A DNA stretch of 8,837 nucleotides from Rhodobacterales bacterium UBA3089 (GTDB lineage Bacteria; Pseudomonadota; Alphaproteobacteria; Rhodobacterales; Rhodobacteraceae): assembly GCA_002367255.1 (NCBI GenBank), contig DFBD01000149.1:1-8837 (forward strand). The letters run 5' to 3'. The first letter of the stretch is position 1, and every line of letters begins with the position of its first letter. Made by a program: the position numbers and the translations under genes. This document shows positions 6,725 through 8,837 of this stretch, one piece after another. The notes under the pieces are model-generated. The model made no database searches. It saw only the letters and a list, made by a program, of their open reading frames with translations, and was not told the DNA's origin.

Positions 6725-6760
6725 ATCGCAAATTTCGTTGCGTTTTGCGATTTTCGCGGT
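6725..6760. promoter_or_regulatory. Inverted-repeat cluster, candidate enhancer (UAS) for the LuxO-like regulator
   Basis: ATCGCAAA (6725-6732) and TTTGCGAT (6744-6751) form a perfect 8-base inverted repeat with an 11-base spacer. Overlapping it are TTGCGTTTTGCGA (6738-6750) and a second perfect inverted repeat GCGA-TTT-TCGC (6747-6757). The cluster is centred about 95 bases upstream of the predicted sigma54 transcript start, a normal distance for enhancer sites of NtrC-family activators. TTGCGTTTTGCGA matches 11 of 13 positions of the Vibrio LuxO box as I recall it (TTGCA-WWW-TGCAA). Assignment to this regulator is inference. Confidence 0.5.
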
Positions 6761-6781
6761 CGCCAAATGCAATACGGCCAC

Positions 6782-6797
6782 ATCACATTTATGTGAT
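6782..6797. repeat. Perfect 16-base palindrome, candidate operator
   Basis: ATCACAT-TT-ATGTGAT is a perfect 7-base inverted repeat around a 2-base centre in the divergent promoter region. It is centred about 100 bases upstream of the predicted aminotransferase transcript start and about 143 bases upstream of the sigma54 transcript start. Its form suits a dimeric regulator. No regulator gene of the polyamine unit is visible in the window to match it to. Confidence 0.45.
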
Positions 6798-6877
6798 CGG
6801 ACTTTTACTAAAACTTTATGTTTACGCAACATCTACCTTTCCCTCTGGCCAAAGCCATAACGCAGGCATAGGCTCAG

Positions 6878-6886
6878 TGTTATAAT
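6878..6886 (+). promoter_or_regulatory. Extended -10 promoter of the aminotransferase unit
   Basis: TGTTATAAT fits the extended -10 pattern TGnTATAAT exactly; no good -35 hexamer is present at 16-18 bases. Transcription would start near 6893, leaving a leader of only about 11 bases that just includes GAGG (6896-6899) before the ATG at 6904. Missing -35 contacts often go with activator dependence, consistent with an operator upstream. Confidence 0.5.
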
Positions 6887-6903
6887 CCTACTTGCGAGGC
6901 GAA

Positions 6904-8310
6904 ATGGACCACCTAACAAACTTCCCGTCGACCGCTGACATGCAATCTGCTGACGCGGCACATCACCTGCACCCTTTCACCGACACTTCGGAGTTAAATG
7001 AAAAAGGTGTACGAATTATTACCGCCGCGAACGGGGTGTATATAAATGACAGCGAAGGCAACAAAATGCTGGACGCGATGGCGGGGCTTTGGTGTGTAAA
7101 CATCGGCTATGGCCGCAAGGAACTGGCCGATGTCGCCTATCGCCAGATGCAGGAACTGCCTTACTACAACACGTTTTTCATGACGTCCCACCCTCCTGTA
7201 ACGGCACTGGCTGAGAAAATCGCCAACCTGATGCCGGGCGATCTGAACCGTGTTTTCTTCGCTGGTGGCGGGTCCGAAGCCAACGACACCAATATCCGTC
7301 TGGTGCGCCATTACTGGGCCTCGATGGGTAAACCTGACAAACGGATCATCATCTCGCGCAAGAACGCCTACCACGGGTCTTCCGTTGGATCGGGCAGCCT
7401 TGGGGGCATGACCGGGATGCACGCCCAGGGCGGGATGCCAATCCCTGACATTACCCACATCGATCAACCCTATTGGTACGCCGAAGGTGGTGATCTGTCG
7501 CCCGAAGAATTCGGCCTGAAAACCGCCCGTGCGCTGGAGGCCGAAATTGAGCGCCTAGGCATCGACAACGTCGCCGCCTTCATCGCCGAACCCGTGCAAG
7601 GCGCGGGCGGTGTTATCATCCCGCCCTCAACCTACTGGCCTGAAATCCAGCGTATCTGTGACGAAAACGAAATCTTGTTAATCGCAGACGAGGTGATCTG
7701 CGCCTTTGGCCGCACCGGCAACTGGTTCGGGTCCGAAACCTTCAATATCCGCCCCGACATTATGACGATCGCCAAAGGGCTGTCGTCAGGATACCAGCCC
7801 ATCGGCGGCAGCGTGATCTCCGAACGTATGGCCAAGGATCTGGATGCAAACGGCGGCGAGTTCGCCCATGGTTACACCTATTCCGGCCACCCTGTCGCAT
7901 CGGCGGTAGCACTGGAAAACCTGCGCATTCTTGAAGAAGAGAAAATCATCGACACCGTGCGTGATGAAACCGCCCCGTACCTTACAGAAAAGTGGTCTGC
8001 GCTGGCCGATCACCCACTGGTGGGCGAGGCCCGCAACGTCGGCATGATGGGCGCACTGGAGCTGACACCAGATAAATCCGCCCGCGCCCCGTTTGCATCC
8101 GAAGAAGGCACCGTTGGCCTGATCTGCCGCGAGTTCTGTTTTGCCAATGGCCTGATCATGCGCCATGTCGGCAACAAAATGATCATCTCGCCGCCGCTGG
8201 TAATCTCGAAATCCGAGATCGATGAACTAGCCGAAAAAGCGTGGAAATGCCTCGACCTGACATTGGCAGAAGCGAAAAACCAGGGCTTGATGAAAGCTGG
8301 GGCACGCTGA
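6904..8310 (+). CDS. spuC: SpuC-like putrescine/polyamine:pyruvate aminotransferase (class III)
   Basis: PLP-dependent fold-type I enzyme, 468 residues, expected to transfer the amino group of putrescine or a related diamine/omega-amine to pyruvate, giving an aminoaldehyde and alanine in the cytoplasm. It closely resembles Pseudomonas SpuC as I remember it: HHLHPFTD near the N-terminus, LDAMAGLWCVNIGYG, the phosphate-binding GGGSEANDT, Tyr156-His157-Gly158, Asp262 in IADEVICAFGRTG pairing with the PLP ring nitrogen, and catalytic Lys291 in TIAKGLSSGYQPIGG. A TTG four codons upstream (6892) is in frame, but the ATG at 6904 fits the GAGG at 6896-6899, although spacing is short at 4 bases. The stop directly abuts the ATG of the deacetylase-like gene, so the two are one operon. 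Substrate within the family (putrescine, cadaverine, other amines, beta-alanine) cannot be fixed from sequence. Confidence 0.9.
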   Translation: MDHLTNFPSTADMQSADAAHHLHPFTDTSELNEKGVRIITAANGVYINDSEGNKMLDAMAGLWCVNIGYGRKELADVAYRQMQELPYYNTFFMTSHPPVTALAEKIANLMPGDLNRVFFAGGGSEANDTNIRLVRHYWASMGKPDKRIIISRKNAYHGSSVGSGSLGGMTGMHAQGGMPIPDITHIDQPYWYAEGGDLSPEEFGLKTARALEAEIERLGIDNVAAFIAEPVQGAGGVIIPPSTYWPEIQRICDENEILLIADEVICAFGRTGNWFGSETFNIRPDIMTIAKGLSSGYQPIGGSVISERMAKDLDANGGEFAHGYTYSGHPVASAVALENLRILEEEKIIDTVRDETAPYLTEKWSALADHPLVGEARNVGMMGALELTPDKSARAPFASEEGTVGLICREFCFANGLIMRHVGNKMIISPPLVISKSEIDELAEKAWKCLDLTLAEAKNQGLMKAGAR

Positions 8311-8837
8311 ATGCGCAACACCGGATTCTTTTGGGATGAAAAATGCTTTTGGCACTCCGGTGGCAACTACGCCCTGACCGCCCCCGTTGGCGGTCTGGTG
8401 CAACCCTTGGCGGCTGGAGGCCTGCCAGAAAACCCCGAGACCAAACGTCGGTTGAAAAACCTGCTGGACGTAACAGGATTGGCCAGCGAAATGGATTGCT
8501 TGTCCGCCGCGCCCGCAAATTATACCGACCTGAACCGCATTCACCCCGCAAACTACCTTGAGGAATTCAAAGCCCTAAGCGATGGCGGCGGCGGTGAAAT
8601 GGGCCTTCGCACGCCGTTCGGCGCAGGTGGATACGAAATCGCAGCGCTATCCGCAGGCCTCGTCAAAGGCGCGTTGCTGTCGGTGCTGAAGGGTCAACAC
8701 GACAACGGCTACGCTTTGTCACGTCCACCTGGTCACCATTGCCTGCCCGACTGGTCAAACGGCTTTTGCCTGCTGGCCAACATCGCCATCGCAATCGAGG
8801 CCGCCAAAGCCGAAGGCCTCGCCCCGCGCGTTGCCGT
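8311..8837 (+). CDS. Class II HDAC-family deacetylase (acetylpolyamine amidohydrolase-like), 3' end cut
   Basis: Zinc-dependent amide hydrolase of the arginase/deacetylase superfamily; 175 codons are present out of a usual 340-375. Visible are the family opening (GFFWDEKCFWHSGG), the TKRRLKNLL segment, HPANYLEEF near 78-86, and the catalytic tandem histidines His142-His143 in SRPPGHHCLPDWSNGFC. The zinc ligands (the D-x-H and later Asp) lie beyond the right edge and cannot be checked. The ATG follows the aminotransferase TGA with no gap; the GGGG run 8 bases upstream is a poor ribosome site, so translational coupling is likely. In this context the probable substrates are N-acetylated polyamines, whose free amine would then be transaminated by the upstream enzyme. 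A general class II histone deacetylase-like label is the safer alternative. Confidence 0.88.
   Translation, partial: MRNTGFFWDEKCFWHSGGNYALTAPVGGLVQPLAAGGLPENPETKRRLKNLLDVTGLASEMDCLSAAPANYTDLNRIHPANYLEEFKALSDGGGGEMGLRTPFGAGGYEIAALSAGLVKGALLSVLKGQHDNGYALSRPPGHHCLPDWSNGFCLLANIAIAIEAAKAEGLAPRVA

Noticed and set aside
6627..6731. Longer start for the secreted sensor gene
   Set aside because: It would put about 35 residues before a clear Sec signal peptide and begin upstream of the sigma54 promoter; AAGGAG supports the start at 6626.
6725..6757. Rho-independent terminator from the inverted repeats
   Set aside because: No gene ends here (both flanking genes diverge) and there is no clean stem followed by a T run; a protein-binding site fits better.
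6892..6903. TTG start for the aminotransferase
   Set aside because: It would coincide with the predicted transcript start and use no ribosome site; the ATG at 6904 has GAGG in front.
1..8837. CRISPR array, insertion sequence, tRNA or integration site
   Set aside because: No regularly spaced repeats, transposase-like frames, terminal inverted repeats or cloverleaf sequence were seen; almost all sequence is accounted for by genes.

Overview
The window looks like a chromosomal piece of a Roseobacter-group (Rhodobacteraceae) alphaproteobacterium. That is an inference from protein style, moderate GC in genes, AT-richer intergenic gaps and gene content; no rRNA or tRNA is present to confirm it. 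No mobile element, CRISPR array or tRNA was seen. It carries seven complete or nearly complete genes plus one gene cut at each edge, arranged as three transcription units.

Region 1 (1-1430, minus strand) is nucleoside salvage. Cytidine deaminase (cdd) is followed after 2 bases by phosphopentomutase (deoB, cut by the left edge). A plausible sigma-70 type promoter lies just upstream of cdd.

Region 2 (1454-6800, minus strand) is the most interesting part: a four-gene signalling operon. In order of transcription it encodes (a) a small secreted SUOX/molybdopterin-oxidoreductase-fold protein with no cysteine, so without the usual metal ligand; (b) a membrane histidine kinase with an intact phospho-accepting His but a degenerate ATP-binding domain and a pseudo-receiver; (c) a soluble hybrid kinase with an intact ATP-binding domain, receiver and HPt domain; (d) a sigma-54-dependent response regulator resembling LuxO. 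A near-consensus sigma-54 (-24/-12) promoter sits 20 bases upstream of the Shine-Dalgarno/start region of gene (a), with an inverted-repeat cluster about 80-115 bp upstream of the predicted start of transcription. The simplest reading is a self-activating phosphorelay: a periplasmic cofactor-free sensor protein talks to a catalytically crippled membrane kinase, the soluble kinase supplies the ATP chemistry and the HPt, and the LuxO-like regulator fires the operon's own sigma-54 promoter and probably other targets elsewhere.

Region 3 (6878-8837, plus strand) is divergently transcribed from Region 2. It encodes a SpuC-like putrescine/polyamine:pyruvate aminotransferase directly abutting a class II HDAC-family (acetylpolyamine amidohydrolase-like) protein cut by the right edge. 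Together they suggest use of polyamines and acetylpolyamines as carbon and nitrogen sources. The shared 277-base divergent region (6627-6903) holds the sigma-54 promoter, two inverted repeats and an extended -10 promoter for the aminotransferase.
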